Shown one piece after another: positions 8,693 to 17,155 of a stretch of 64,000 nucleotides of DNA. The stretch's first letter is position 1. Each line of letters opens with the position of its first letter. A program made the translations under genes and the position numbers. Origin of the DNA: Bacillota bacterium. GTDB lineage: Bacteria > Bacillota > Clostridia > Saccharofermentanales > Saccharofermentanaceae. The stretch covers positions 1 through 64,000 of the forward strand of contig JAEWUD010000015.1 of assembly GCA_023397475.1 (NCBI GenBank). Direction: 5' to 3'. The notes beneath the pieces were generated by a model. The model was not told where the DNA came from, did not search any database, and saw only the letters and a list, made by a program, of their open reading frames with translations.

Positions 8693-9467
8693 GGGAAACC
8701 TCCGCAGAATCCGGAATTTCATATCCGTAACGCACACAGAACACTTGGATGTAATCCGGCGTTACCGCCTGGTTGAGAAGTTCGGAATCGACGCCGCTGA
8801 GGTATTGGTCGAAGAATGCTTTCAGGTATGCGGTGAGCGAGTCCAGCGCCTCGAAGCCACCGATAGAGGCGACCTCCGGCGATCGTAGGATTGAATATTT
8901 ATCATAGATAAGCCCGCTGTCCGTCGCGAATGAATCGTGCGTCGATCCGCGCAGCAGGAGGTGATAACATGCCTCGGAGGTTTCAGAGATCTCTACCTTT
9001 TCGCGAAAAAACAAGGCCGATTGCGAAATGCCCTGCTCATTCATCATCAGCATGACCGGTTGTGTCAAAGGGTCGGCCATGGATCCGAACATCGTGCCGT
9101 CCATATTGACGGCGGCAAGAATCTCCGGATTCTCCCGTGCCGCAGCGACGGCGGCGGCACCCCCGAAAGAGTGACCGAAGATCCCGACGCGGGCCAGATC
9201 CATCGACCCCGCAAGCGGCTCCTCGCTTCCGGCCGCCGCAGGGTAATAGACGGTGACGGGAAGTTCCCGTTGATCTCCGGGTTCATCTGAGAATGTCTCG
9301 TCTCGACTCTCGTCCTTCACAAAGATTCGGGTGCGGCCGACTTCGTACAGGCCGGCGGGAGCGGGATAGCGGATACCCGCCGCAACATAGATCGCCGATG
9401 CGGCCAGTGCTGTGACAAGAACAAGGCCTGTGGCAAGAAGGATCCTGCCGATCAATTTACTTTTCAT
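8682..9467 (-). CDS. PAF-acetylhydrolase-like alpha/beta hydrolase, internally shortened
   Basis: The 261-residue exported hydrolase has a hydrophobic N-terminus (about 7-31), nucleophile GHSFGG (S100), Asp in AAVNMDGTMFG and His in RGSTHDSFATDSG, the arrangement of platelet-activating-factor acetylhydrolase II-like enzymes. In that family a segment of about 100 residues or more, with the oxyanion strand (a VIFSHG-like motif), lies between the TVYYPA strand and the nucleophile. Here only about 22 residues separate them. The frame is intact, so this looks like an in-frame deletion; activity is doubtful. It is the first gene of the hydrolase operon, with ATG 9467 after AGGGGGC. Confidence 0.8.
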   Translation of the reverse strand: MKSKLIGRILLATGLVLVTALAASAIYVAAGIRYPAPAGLYEVGRTRIFVKDESRDETFSDEPGDQRELPVTVYYPAAAGSEEPLAGSMDLARVGIFGHSFGGAAAVAAARENPEILAAVNMDGTMFGSMADPLTQPVMLMMNEQGISQSALFFREKVEISETSEACYHLLLRGSTHDSFATDSGLIYDKYSILRSPEVASIGGFEALDSLTAYLKAFFDQYLSGVDSELLNQAVTPDYIQVFCVRYGYEIPDSAEVSHEE

Positions 9468-9551
9468 GACGCCCCCTGTATACGGTATTGTCCTGACTAT
9501 ACAGCGGGCGGGTTTCTCTTATCTCAAGGTAGTCTTAATGGATTCATAAAA

Positions 9552-9578
9552 TACCGACCGGCGGGAACGCGGCCCCGG
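9552..9578 (-). terminator. probable intrinsic terminator of the MTHFR-family gene
   Basis: On the minus strand a GC-rich stem (CCGGGGC against GCCGG, one bulge; plus-strand 9558-9578) is followed by GGTCGGTATTTTAT. The short stem and weak U-tract make it a moderate call. It sits directly after the stop of the leftward gene ending at 9582. Confidence 0.45.
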
Positions 9579-9581
9579 CAC

Positions 9582-10496
9582 TTACCCACGCCCCATAATA
9601 CGGGCGATTCGGCCCAGAAGCTCGACGGACGCGTCGATCTCGACCTTGCGCGTCGAGACGCTCTCGACATTACAGCCGATGGGAATTCCTTTGGCCCTTC
9701 CGTAGGCCCATAACTCGCGAAAAATCCCTTCCGACACATCCACCGATGCGGACAGGATGTCTTCGGAGGCCGACAGGTCATTCTCGAGCCATCGCGGAAT
9801 CGCGATCCCCAGCCAACGCATAAATAGAAGGGTCTTCTCCGATCCGCACGGGGTCAACGTGAAAAGCACCGGGGCCGGCGTTATCCCCTCCTGCTGACAA
9901 TAGCGGGCGTAGTCGGAAAGAAAATCCTTGGCGGCACCCACATTGTAGACGGCTTGCGACACGAAGAAACGACAGCCGCGACGCGTTTTCGACGCGACAC
10001 GAAGATGTTCGTCAAAGTTCTTGGCATGGCGTTCGGGAATCAGAACCCCGCCGAGCGGAACATCCGCCCCGCTCGCCGCATACAGGTCATAGGCACGCGA
10101 CAACGACAGCCCTGCGCTCCCCGAGGACGCCGCTCCGACAAAAACCGTCATGCGGGAGCTCTCCCTCGAATCCCGGAGAAAATCCAACAGTTCGTCTTCC
10201 GAATACTTGCCGACGGATCGATAGATGATACGGTCGACCGGAAGAGACGCCAGGTACTTCTCGCTATACTCGACGGGATCGATCGTCTCGAGGAAGGGAA
10301 ACGGCCGCTCCTCCGGATTCCGATCCTTCTCGTCGCAGATATCGTAGAGAATCAGTGCGTCGATCGGCAGTTTGCGTATACGGTCGCATTGCGCCGCACC
10401 GATCTCTCGGATTCGCTCCTCCGGGAGGTCTTTCTTCGGCGGCGTGATTCCGTACGTCAGTACACCCGCGCCCCGCGTCCATATCGTTTGCGACAT
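9582..10496 (-). CDS. methylenetetrahydrofolate reductase-family protein
   Basis: The 304-residue TIM-barrel protein matches the MTHFR family in length and block order: an early ALILYDICDE strand, a mid-barrel GSAGLSLSRAYDLYAASGADVPLGGV region, and FFVSQAVYNVGAAKDFLSDY, corresponding to the FxxQ...F/Y.. flavin-site block. MTHFR reduces 5,10-methylene- to 5-methyl-tetrahydrofolate with FAD. The sequence is divergent from E. coli MetF, so a specialised role is possible and I give no symbol. The ATG at 10496 follows GGAGGAACAAG; a longer frame upstream lacks a ribosome site. It has its own promoter and appears monocistronic. Confidence 0.78.
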   Translation of the reverse strand: MSQTIWTRGAGVLTYGITPPKKDLPEERIREIGAAQCDRIRKLPIDALILYDICDEKDRNPEERPFPFLETIDPVEYSEKYLASLPVDRIIYRSVGKYSEDELLDFLRDSRESSRMTVFVGAASSGSAGLSLSRAYDLYAASGADVPLGGVLIPERHAKNFDEHLRVASKTRRGCRFFVSQAVYNVGAAKDFLSDYARYCQQEGITPAPVLFTLTPCGSEKTLLFMRWLGIAIPRWLENDLSASEDILSASVDVSEGIFRELWAYGRAKGIPIGCNVESVSTRKVEIDASVELLGRIARIMGRG

Positions 10497-10523
10497 CTTG
10501 TTCCTCCGGTGTTTTTTGTTATC

Positions 10524-10551
10524 AGTATACTCACAAGCGTCAAAGAAGCAA
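10524..10551 (-). promoter_or_regulatory. promoter of the MTHFR-family gene
   Basis: Minus-strand TTGCTT (10551-10546) and TATACT (10529-10524) are separated by 16 bases and lie 28 bases before the start codon. The -10 match is good, the -35 is fair. It diverges from the ABC-exporter promoter about 80 bases away. Confidence 0.5.
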
Positions 10552-10629
10552 CCGCCGCAAACCTTTGCCGCCGCAAACAAGAGGATTCGCTCGCGAAAAA
10601 CGGCGAGAAAATCCCTTAGCCCGGACCTG

Positions 10630-10660
10630 TTGACTCTCCCCTAAGGGAAGACTGTAAGGT
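10630..10660 (+). promoter_or_regulatory. MerR-type promoter/operator of the ABC exporter
   Basis: TTGACT (10630-10635) and TAAGGT (10655-10660) are 19 bases apart, and the spacer holds the near-perfect dyad CTCCCC-TAA-GGGAAG (10637-10651). An over-long 19-20 base spacer filled by a palindrome is the signature of promoters that MerR-family activators untwist. No MerR gene lies in this window, so the activator would act in trans. Confidence 0.65.
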
Positions 10661-10692
10661 AAGAACAAAGAGATGAAGCACTTGTTCTCTCG

Positions 10693-10791
10693 CTCGAAAA
10701 GGAGAGGAAAATAAGATCCTTCCCCGGCTCGAAAAGCAGAGAATATGACCCTTCACCGGCTAACGCAACAACCCGAAAAGGAGAACCTCGA
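10693..10791 (+). repeat. three imperfect direct repeats resembling the ribosome-binding region
   Basis: The motif CTCGAAAAGGAGAG recurs as CTCGAAAAGCAGAG and CCCGAAAAGGAGAA at 10693, 10728 and 10772. The first two copies are about 32-35 bases long and share ends like TTCxCCGG. The last copy supplies the working ribosome site of the ABC gene at 10792, so the leader appears to have grown by duplication of that site. Confidence 0.6.
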
Positions 10792-11742
10792 ATGAACATA
10801 CTTGAGATCGAATCCCTGTCAAAAACCTACCGGCGGAAGAAAACGAACGTTCCTGCCGTCCGTGACGCAAGTTTCCGGGTGCAGACCGGTTCCGTAACGG
10901 CACTTCTCGGCCCTAACGGCGCGGGCAAAACCAGCGTCGTCAAGATGGTCTGCGATGTGCTGACCCCGGACGCCGGTCGCGTCCTCGTGAACGGATACGA
11001 AGTCGGAAAGGATCGGCGTGCCCGCGCGAGTCTTGCCGCGGTACTCGAAGGAAGCCGAAATATGTACCGTCAGTTGAGCCCGACGGAGAACCTCTGTTTC
11101 TTCGCGGGCCTTCACGGCATACCGCATCAAGAGGCGATGATCCGGGCCTCCCGCTGGCTGAAGAGCCTCGGCCTGGAGGAGAAAGCGAACGTTCCCGCAG
11201 AGACATTGTCGCGCGGCATGCAACAGAAACTCGCCTTCGGCATCGCGGCAATCTGCGACACTCCGCTCTTGATTCTCGACGAACCGACACTCGGTCTGGA
11301 CGTCGAGTCCATGGCGATGCTGCGTGAAGGAATCGTCCGTTACTCCAAAGAGAACGGAACAACCGTGTTGATCACGACGCACGATATGTCACTCGTCGAG
11401 TCGATCTGTGATCGCGCGGTCATTATGAGCGGAGGTCGCGTTCTGGCGGATCGCTCGATTGAGGACTGGCGCGAGGCCTTCCGGAGCCGCGCATACCGCA
11501 TCTCCTTGTCTCAACATGATCCCTCTCTCCTTCCCGTTTTGCAGACACACCCGTCCCAGCCGATCATCGCTGCGACGGACGACGGAAAATTGGAGATTTC
11601 CATCATTCTCGAAGATGCCGTGCAACTCTATCCATGGATGGATCTTCTTCGCGCACATCACGGAATGATCGAAAGCATCGGCAAAGAAGAGACACGCTTC
11701 GAAGAGATATTTCTTCAAGTCATTCACAAGGGGGCCATATGA
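10792..11742 (+). CDS. ABC transporter ATP-binding subunit
   Basis: The 316-residue ATPase has Walker A GPNGAGKT, signature LSRGMQQ, Walker B LLILDEPTLGLD and the H-loop His in ITTHDM. The C-terminal extension of about 90 residues after the core is typical of drug-, antibiotic- or sodium-exporter ATPases (the DrrA/CcmA-like branch). It powers the ABC-2 permease that follows, with which it overlaps by four bases (ATGA). ATG 10792 has AAGGAG 9 bases upstream. Expression probably depends on the MerR-type promoter at 10630-10660. Confidence 0.92.
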   Translation: MNILEIESLSKTYRRKKTNVPAVRDASFRVQTGSVTALLGPNGAGKTSVVKMVCDVLTPDAGRVLVNGYEVGKDRRARASLAAVLEGSRNMYRQLSPTENLCFFAGLHGIPHQEAMIRASRWLKSLGLEEKANVPAETLSRGMQQKLAFGIAAICDTPLLILDEPTLGLDVESMAMLREGIVRYSKENGTTVLITTHDMSLVESICDRAVIMSGGRVLADRSIEDWREAFRSRAYRISLSQHDPSLLPVLQTHPSQPIIAATDDGKLEISIILEDAVQLYPWMDLLRAHHGMIESIGKEETRFEEIFLQVIHKGAI

Positions 11743-12518
11743 GCATTGCTACGTTATACCAGACCGTTTTTCGCAAAGAAATGGCGCTTACAATTCGCTA
11801 CAAATGGAATTCACTCCTTGGCCTCGTTTCCGTCATCGTGCTTTTCGCGCTTCTCTTCCTCGGATACAAGGGCGTGGCCGGTAATTCTCCGGACTATACG
11901 TCGGGCCTTGCCCATCTCTTAACCGGCTACATCCTCACGATCAGCGCGCTCTTCTTCTATCAGGATATCGCGCAGAATCTGTCAACAGAGGCGTCGGAAG
12001 GCGTGCTGGAAATGCTCTCCATGTCACCGTTCGGCTACACGTGCATCGGCGCTGTCCGTCTGTGCATCAACTCGATCTGGAATATCGTCATGATCACGGC
12101 GATATCGCTCGTTCTCATTCTCATCACCGGCCGAACCTTCGAAGCGGATATTGGACTGCTCCTGCCGCTGATGCTCCTGTTTCTCCTCCCGGCCATCGGA
12201 ATGAGCTTTGCTCTCGGCGGCTTACAGCTTATCCTCAAGAAACTCGATTCGCTCATGGGGCTTCTGCAATTTCTCGTCGCCATCCTCGTCGCCATCCCGA
12301 TCGACGGAGCCTTCCTCTTTGCCCGTGCCCTGCCGGGCGTCCTGCCGGCACATCTGGCCAGATCCGTCGCGGCCGGTCTCATAACCCGGGAGACATTACC
12401 GGGAGATCTTGTCACGCAGGCCATCCTCATCTCCGTCCTGTGGTTGTTCGTCGGTGCCCTGCTCTTCCGCTGGGCGGAAAAGCGCGCAAAACGCGACGGT
12501 CACCTCGCGCACTATTGA
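11739..12518 (+). CDS. ABC-2 type permease
   Basis: The 259-residue integral membrane protein has a cytoplasmic N-terminus with a short coupling-type start (FRKEMALTIRYKWN) and about six transmembrane helices, the usual topology of ABC-2 export permeases. It overlaps the ATPase stop by four bases and so forms one exporter with it, two copies of each subunit being expected. Substrate unknown; a toxic compound is likely from the MerR-type control. Confidence 0.88.
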   Translation: MSIATLYQTVFRKEMALTIRYKWNSLLGLVSVIVLFALLFLGYKGVAGNSPDYTSGLAHLLTGYILTISALFFYQDIAQNLSTEASEGVLEMLSMSPFGYTCIGAVRLCINSIWNIVMITAISLVLILITGRTFEADIGLLLPLMLLFLLPAIGMSFALGGLQLILKKLDSLMGLLQFLVAILVAIPIDGAFLFARALPGVLPAHLARSVAAGLITRETLPGDLVTQAILISVLWLFVGALLFRWAEKRAKRDGHLAHY

Positions 12519-12557
12519 TGTGAGTGCGGTTGGTGCGGGTACGGCAGATGCGCCAAG

Positions 12558-12714
12558 TATGGGCGAAATGGGTGGTCGGGGTCGGTTTCGCCCATAGAAT
12601 GGCGAAGTGGAGTCTGGGCGAAATCGGGAGATGTGGCTGTTTTCGCCCATAAAGTGCCGGGTGTGAGCTCGTCGAAGGAAGGGCGAAAGTGCCCGAATGA
12701 CCGCGTTCGTCCAC
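12558..12714. repeat. palindromic repeat array, family 1 (two intact units, one degenerate)
   Basis: Units at 12558-12596 and 12613-12651 each consist of an 11-base arm T(A/C)TGGGCGAAA, 17 other bases and TTTCGCCCATA; they start 55 bp apart. A third, decayed unit (about 12678-12714) keeps GGGCGAAA but has a damaged right arm. The 17-base interiors resemble the A and B types of the array at 43659-44162, so the loci are related copies. It lies 3' of the ABC exporter and no coding frame explains it. Confidence 0.93.
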
Positions 12715-12833
12715 AAATCTCAACAGCGAAGGCGTCCACTGGGTTGTGAGTGGACGCGCATTTAACTTGCGAACTTCCGCAATCGCCAGCCATTGGACCC
12801 GCCGGGCAAGCGCGAGACCAGGCCTCCCACGCA

Positions 12834-12880
12834 AGAAGCTGCCTCATCTGACCCATTACGGGTCTTTTGCGGCAGCTTCT
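12834..12880. other. two-level inverted repeat 3' of the ABC exporter
   Basis: AGAAGCTGCC (12834-12843) pairs with GGCAGCTTCT (12871-12880), and inside it GACCC and GGGTC form a second small stem. There is no clear T run on either side. It may help end transcription between the exporter and the converging lipoprotein gene, or be a small structured RNA. Confidence 0.45.
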
Positions 12881-12959
12881 CCTTGAATTTGTATTTAGTC
12901 GTGTTGCAATTCCTCAGAAATCTTTTTTCGAGAACCTCACAAGACCCTTACCCGTAAGA

Positions 12960-14333
12960 TCACTCGACACTTCTCGCTTCGACATTCGGGACGTACATTT
13001 CTTCTCCGCCTTCGCTGGTGTACTGGGTGATCGACTGTGTCGAGCCCCACACGGTGACGGTCTGACCCTCGACAAAGGGAACCTCGCCAACCGAGAGCCG
13101 ATAATAGACTTCGACGATCTGTCCCACTTCTTCCACGCCGTCGACATACATCAGGAAGTCACAATAGTAGTCGTAACCGTCATCGTATTCGTAGACTTGG
13201 AAGATGGTTCCCGAGAATTGCGAATGTGACGCGGCGGCGGTCTCACAGGCTGTGATCATGTCCGCCGCGGTCATCGGCAGGCTGCCGTCCTTGAAGGCTT
13301 GCACACGAACGGCCCGTTCATCGACGGTCTCTGAAATGAAGCCCATCGCCCAGTTCCCCTCAAATACAACCTCACCGTTCGAATCATAATAGGTGCCGAA
13401 TCCGTCATACTCGTTGTCGACGAAGTTGCCCTGATAGACAACATAGGTATCGGTGTACTCTTCGCCGTATCCATTCAGGGTATCATTGACATATGTTCCG
13501 GTCTCGGTCCATCCGTTGTCCCAATAGGTCAGTCCTTCTCCCTCCAAGTGCCCGGCGACCCAGTTCCCGGTATAATACCAGCTGGTTCCGTCGAGTTCAT
13601 AGGACACAAATGTCCCAAAACCTTCCGGTAAACCTCCGGCCATATCACCGGTATAGACGCCCTCGTAATCGCCAAAATTGAAGGAGAGCGTAATTTCCAG
13701 ATCCGTGACATAATCGCCTGCGGCCGATGTCTCCGTCGCTTCTGTCGTCTCCGTTGCTTCTGTCGTCTCGACCGGCGCGGCAATCTCCAGCTTAGCAACC
13801 GGCTTCGTAATCAACGCGAAAAACTCCGAAGCGTCCGTTACGAGCCAATCATCATCAAAGGTCAGTTCGAAAGAAATTTCCTCTTCGAGCGTCGGTGCCT
13901 TCTTCGCTGTAATCGCGTCGATCACATCTTCCGCTTCATAATCGTCATCGAGATCCGAAAGAATACTCTTAAGGTCGATCACGGTTACCGTCACGACACA
14001 GCTCCCTTCCTCATCGTCCTCCGTGCCGGTTGAAGAGGTTATCTCGTAACTGACCTGCTGCAGAAGCTCATCGACAATTTCTCGTGTCGCGTCGTCATAC
14101 TCGAGGAAATCCTCGGCAGAATCATCGTCAAGCACGTCCGATGTATAATCATTGTCGGCGAAATCTCCGCCTGCGATCTCATCCAGCAAGGTCTCAACAA
14201 CCTCCTCGACATCTTCCGATCGCGCTGCCGTCGTTTCTGTCGCAGGCAAGAGATTGCAAGAGGAGACCAGAAGTCCCACGCCAACAATCCAAGCAAGAGC
14301 GACCGTTGCATACCGGATTCTCTTTGCAGCCAT
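12960..14333 (-). CDS. MORN-repeat lipoprotein
   Basis: The 457-residue lipoprotein has a signal peptide ending in LLVSSC (lipobox), then an acidic DUF4878-like region (about 30-200), a short TEATETTEATET linker and five MORN-type repeats (YTGDMAGG, YTGNWVAGHLEGEG, TGTYVNDTLNGYGE, YQGNFVDNEYDGFG, FEGNWAMGF). The C-terminal domain of about 110 residues is unassigned. MORN repeats often mediate membrane or protein contacts; no enzymatic role is indicated. ATG 14333 follows TAAGGAGG, whose TAA is the stop of the upstream c-di-GMP gene, so the two are co-translated. Confidence 0.85.
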   Translation of the reverse strand: MAAKRIRYATVALAWIVGVGLLVSSCNLLPATETTAARSEDVEEVVETLLDEIAGGDFADNDYTSDVLDDDSAEDFLEYDDATREIVDELLQQVSYEITSSTGTEDDEEGSCVVTVTVIDLKSILSDLDDDYEAEDVIDAITAKKAPTLEEEISFELTFDDDWLVTDASEFFALITKPVAKLEIAAPVETTEATETTEATETSAAGDYVTDLEITLSFNFGDYEGVYTGDMAGGLPEGFGTFVSYELDGTSWYYTGNWVAGHLEGEGLTYWDNGWTETGTYVNDTLNGYGEEYTDTYVVYQGNFVDNEYDGFGTYYDSNGEVVFEGNWAMGFISETVDERAVRVQAFKDGSLPMTAADMITACETAAASHSQFSGTIFQVYEYDDGYDYYCDFLMYVDGVEEVGQIVEVYYRLSVGEVPFVEGQTVTVWGSTQSITQYTSEGGEEMYVPNVEARSVE

Positions 14334-14343
14334 AATTGCCTCC

Positions 14344-16869
14344 TTATTCCCGGACACCTGACGGTCCGTTTTCTGTCATATCTCGATCAAGAATTCCGTG
14401 AAAAATCTCGACAATGGTCGGATCAAATTGTGTGCCCGAGTTTCTGCGAATCTCCGCGACTGCATCTTCTCTGGACATCGCTTTGCGGTATACACGATCC
14501 TCGGTCATCGCGTCAAAGGCATCGACAACCGAAAGGATCCGGGAAACCAAGGGAATCTCCTCCCCCTTAAGTCCTCGCGGATAGCCCTTGCCGTCCCACC
14601 GTTCATGATGGGACAGGACCAGCTGTGCGATCTCTTCCAATTCAGGGGCCGACATGACGATGCGGAAACCGATCTCCGGATGACGCTTCATGATGATCCA
14701 TTCTTCGTCCGTCAGTTTGCCGGGTTTATTAAGTATCCGGTCCTCAATTCCGATCTTGCCGATGTCATGAAGCATGGAGAAAAGTTGTAGATTATCAAGG
14801 CTCTTCTGCGGCAGGTCGAGAACCTGGCCGATCTCGCGGCATAGGCTGGCGATCCGCATCGCGTGTTCTTCGGTCTCCTGACTTCTCGCGTACAATGTCG
14901 CAAGAATCGACGACAACAATGAGCTGTGCGTACTCTTCCTCTCGAAAAGCTTGCGCTTGCGAACCGCATCATCCGCTTCCTTCTCCGCATCCTCCAGCGT
15001 TTGTCCGTCACGGGAGCAAGTGGCGGCTGCGACGGTTAGATTGATCTTATGTTCCGGACGCTCCGTCATCTCGTTATGTCTTTCGCATGCCTGCCGGATC
15101 CGCTCAATCAACATCGCGGCGGCATCTTCTCCGGCCCCGGGCATGAGAACATTGAACTCATCGCCGCCGATACGCGCCAGAATATCGCCTTGGCGGCAAC
15201 AGGAGCGGATGATATCCGCGGTTCTTCGGATGAGATAGTCGCCCTCTGATTGTCCGAAAGCGTCGTTGATCAGGCGAACGCCGTTGATATCCGCGTTGAC
15301 GATGGATACCGGAAGAGCATTAGATCCTGCAATTCGTACCTTCTCTTCCTCATAGAACTTCCGGTTATAGAGCCCTGTCAGGAAGTCATGGTCGTTCATG
15401 TAGCGAATGCGGTCGATATTGCGCTTGGACTCCGTGATATCGATGATAATCCCCTCCAGGGCATCGACCTCATTCGACTCCGAATAAATTCCGCGGCCGA
15501 TCTCAAGGACCCATTTGCGCTCACCGGACTTTGTTACGATCTCATATTCATAGCGGAACGGTTCGTGTTTTCCAAGCGTCTGTTTCCACGTCTGCCACAG
15601 TTTCTCGGAATATTCTTCCGAAATAATGTCACCGAAGTTCAACTCATGATTCTCGATAAATGCCTCCGGCGGATATCCTGTGAGTTCGAGACAACCGTCC
15701 GACATGAACTGCATGGTCCATTCACGGTTGTGCAGACACCGGTACGCCATGCCCGGCAGATTCGACAAGAGAACTCCCTTGCTGCGCTCACTCTCACGAA
15801 GAGCGTCAATCGCACTCTTCTTCTCGTCGATGTCTTGAACAATACAGATGTGCTCCGGACTCTCCAACGATTCTCCCTGCAGTGAATGGGTGTACAGACC
15901 GGTAACGACAATATTCACCCAAACCGGTGAACCGTCCTTGCGAAGGTACCTCTTCTCCATCGAATATCCGGAGATCTCTCCGTTCTTAAAGAGTTCAAAC
16001 TCAGCAACATCCCGGTCCAGATCGTCCGGATGCGTGATCGTCGTCCAGTCAAAAGACGGCTCCTCTTCCTCCTCGTACCCGAGAATACGCCGAAGCTCAC
16101 GGTTCACCCGTGTCATGTTCGTATAGTCTGTCACGATCGCGATGCCGATGGGCGCCTGCTCGAAAATATCCTTCAGCCGCTCCTCGCTCTTGCGAAGTCG
16201 TCGCGCCGTCTCGCGCAATGACTCGTTCTTGCGAAGCGCATAGAAAATACCGAGAAGAAGCAGGAGGAAAATCAGTGTGATGAGAACCGCAGTTAAGGCA
16301 TGCAGCCAAGGTTCATGCATCACGGCTTGCAAGGAGTAATCCACGCCGAATACCGCGCGGATCATACCGGTCGAAGGATCGATCATAGGAACGAGCACCG
16401 TGAACCTACCGCTTCGCTCACCCTGATCCGCGATCGCGTACTCAGCCTGAGTTAACGTCTGCTTCGTCTCCGGAAGCATCGGATAAATTGTATCCGGAGT
16501 CACCTTGCCGGTACCGTCCGGCGATGTCGACCCGGCCAGATAGCGATAATCCTCCCCGGAGGCGTAGACAACAAAAATACGAGACGTATCTCGGCTCAGA
16601 TCATCATATCGTTGCAAACCGTACACAAGAAAATCGTGATTCTTCTGCCTTTCGGACGGAGCCTCGTTCGACGGTGAATTAAAGATAACCGTCTCGGCGA
16701 GCAGCGCCGCGGACTGTGCGCGTAAAACCGCCGCCTCTCGCACATTCTTCGAGTCCAAAAGGAAGGTATAGATTGTATATACGGCTCCTGACGCGATCAC
16801 GAGAAGAATCACGAAAACGAGAAGAATCTTCCGTAACGTCAGGTGTCCCGAAGAGCGCTTCTTCGCCAT
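14344..16869 (-). CDS. PAS-PAS-GGDEF-HD-GYP cyclic-di-GMP signalling protein
   Basis: This 841-residue membrane sensor has, in order: TM1 near residues 15-35, an extracytoplasmic domain of about 190 residues, TM2 (LTAVLITLIFLLLLLGIF), two PAS domains, a GGDEF domain and an HD-GYP domain. GGDEF is intact (ARIGGDEF), with an RxxD inhibitory site five residues before it (RQGD), so it could be an active, feedback-limited diguanylate cyclase. HD-GYP shows HDIGKIGI and HHERWDGKGYP, so phosphodiesterase activity is also likely. ATG 16869 has AGGTGG 5 bases upstream; the TTG further out has none. It is followed by the MORN lipoprotein. Confidence 0.92.
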   Translation of the reverse strand: MAKKRSSGHLTLRKILLVFVILLVIASGAVYTIYTFLLDSKNVREAAVLRAQSAALLAETVIFNSPSNEAPSERQKNHDFLVYGLQRYDDLSRDTSRIFVVYASGEDYRYLAGSTSPDGTGKVTPDTIYPMLPETKQTLTQAEYAIADQGERSGRFTVLVPMIDPSTGMIRAVFGVDYSLQAVMHEPWLHALTAVLITLIFLLLLLGIFYALRKNESLRETARRLRKSEERLKDIFEQAPIGIAIVTDYTNMTRVNRELRRILGYEEEEEPSFDWTTITHPDDLDRDVAEFELFKNGEISGYSMEKRYLRKDGSPVWVNIVVTGLYTHSLQGESLESPEHICIVQDIDEKKSAIDALRESERSKGVLLSNLPGMAYRCLHNREWTMQFMSDGCLELTGYPPEAFIENHELNFGDIISEEYSEKLWQTWKQTLGKHEPFRYEYEIVTKSGERKWVLEIGRGIYSESNEVDALEGIIIDITESKRNIDRIRYMNDHDFLTGLYNRKFYEEEKVRIAGSNALPVSIVNADINGVRLINDAFGQSEGDYLIRRTADIIRSCCRQGDILARIGGDEFNVLMPGAGEDAAAMLIERIRQACERHNEMTERPEHKINLTVAAATCSRDGQTLEDAEKEADDAVRKRKLFERKSTHSSLLSSILATLYARSQETEEHAMRIASLCREIGQVLDLPQKSLDNLQLFSMLHDIGKIGIEDRILNKPGKLTDEEWIIMKRHPEIGFRIVMSAPELEEIAQLVLSHHERWDGKGYPRGLKGEEIPLVSRILSVVDAFDAMTEDRVYRKAMSREDAVAEIRRNSGTQFDPTIVEIFHGILDRDMTENGPSGVRE

Positions 16870-16923
16870 CTTGTCCACCTGTGTCGTGTACATGCCGAAG
16901 CGGGCAATGCGTCCCCTCCACAA

Positions 16924-17155
16924 AAGGAGATTCGCAAATGTATATATCTATTTTACTTTGATTTAATGCGAAAATCTATGTCCAAAGCGAAAACTGCAAA
17001 ACGTTGTGATTCGATTTTTTGTCGATTCTAAGAATATTGCTCATTGGTGACCCTTGTTTGTCTCTTCTATATATTTATGTATTGTTTTATTTTCTTTTGT
17101 GCTGTACATTTATTTTACTTGATATTTAAGAGCTGTCGCATCGGAGAACGTTTCT
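16924..17155. promoter_or_regulatory. AT-rich divergent promoter region
   Basis: This spacer between the leftward GGDEF/HD-GYP gene and the rightward YcxB-like gene is far richer in A and T than its surroundings. On the plus strand TTGGTG (17046-17051) stands 18 bases before TATATA (17070-17075), a plausible promoter. On the minus strand TTAAAT and TATATA runs offer candidates but no clear pair. No repeats or small genes seen. Confidence 0.35.
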
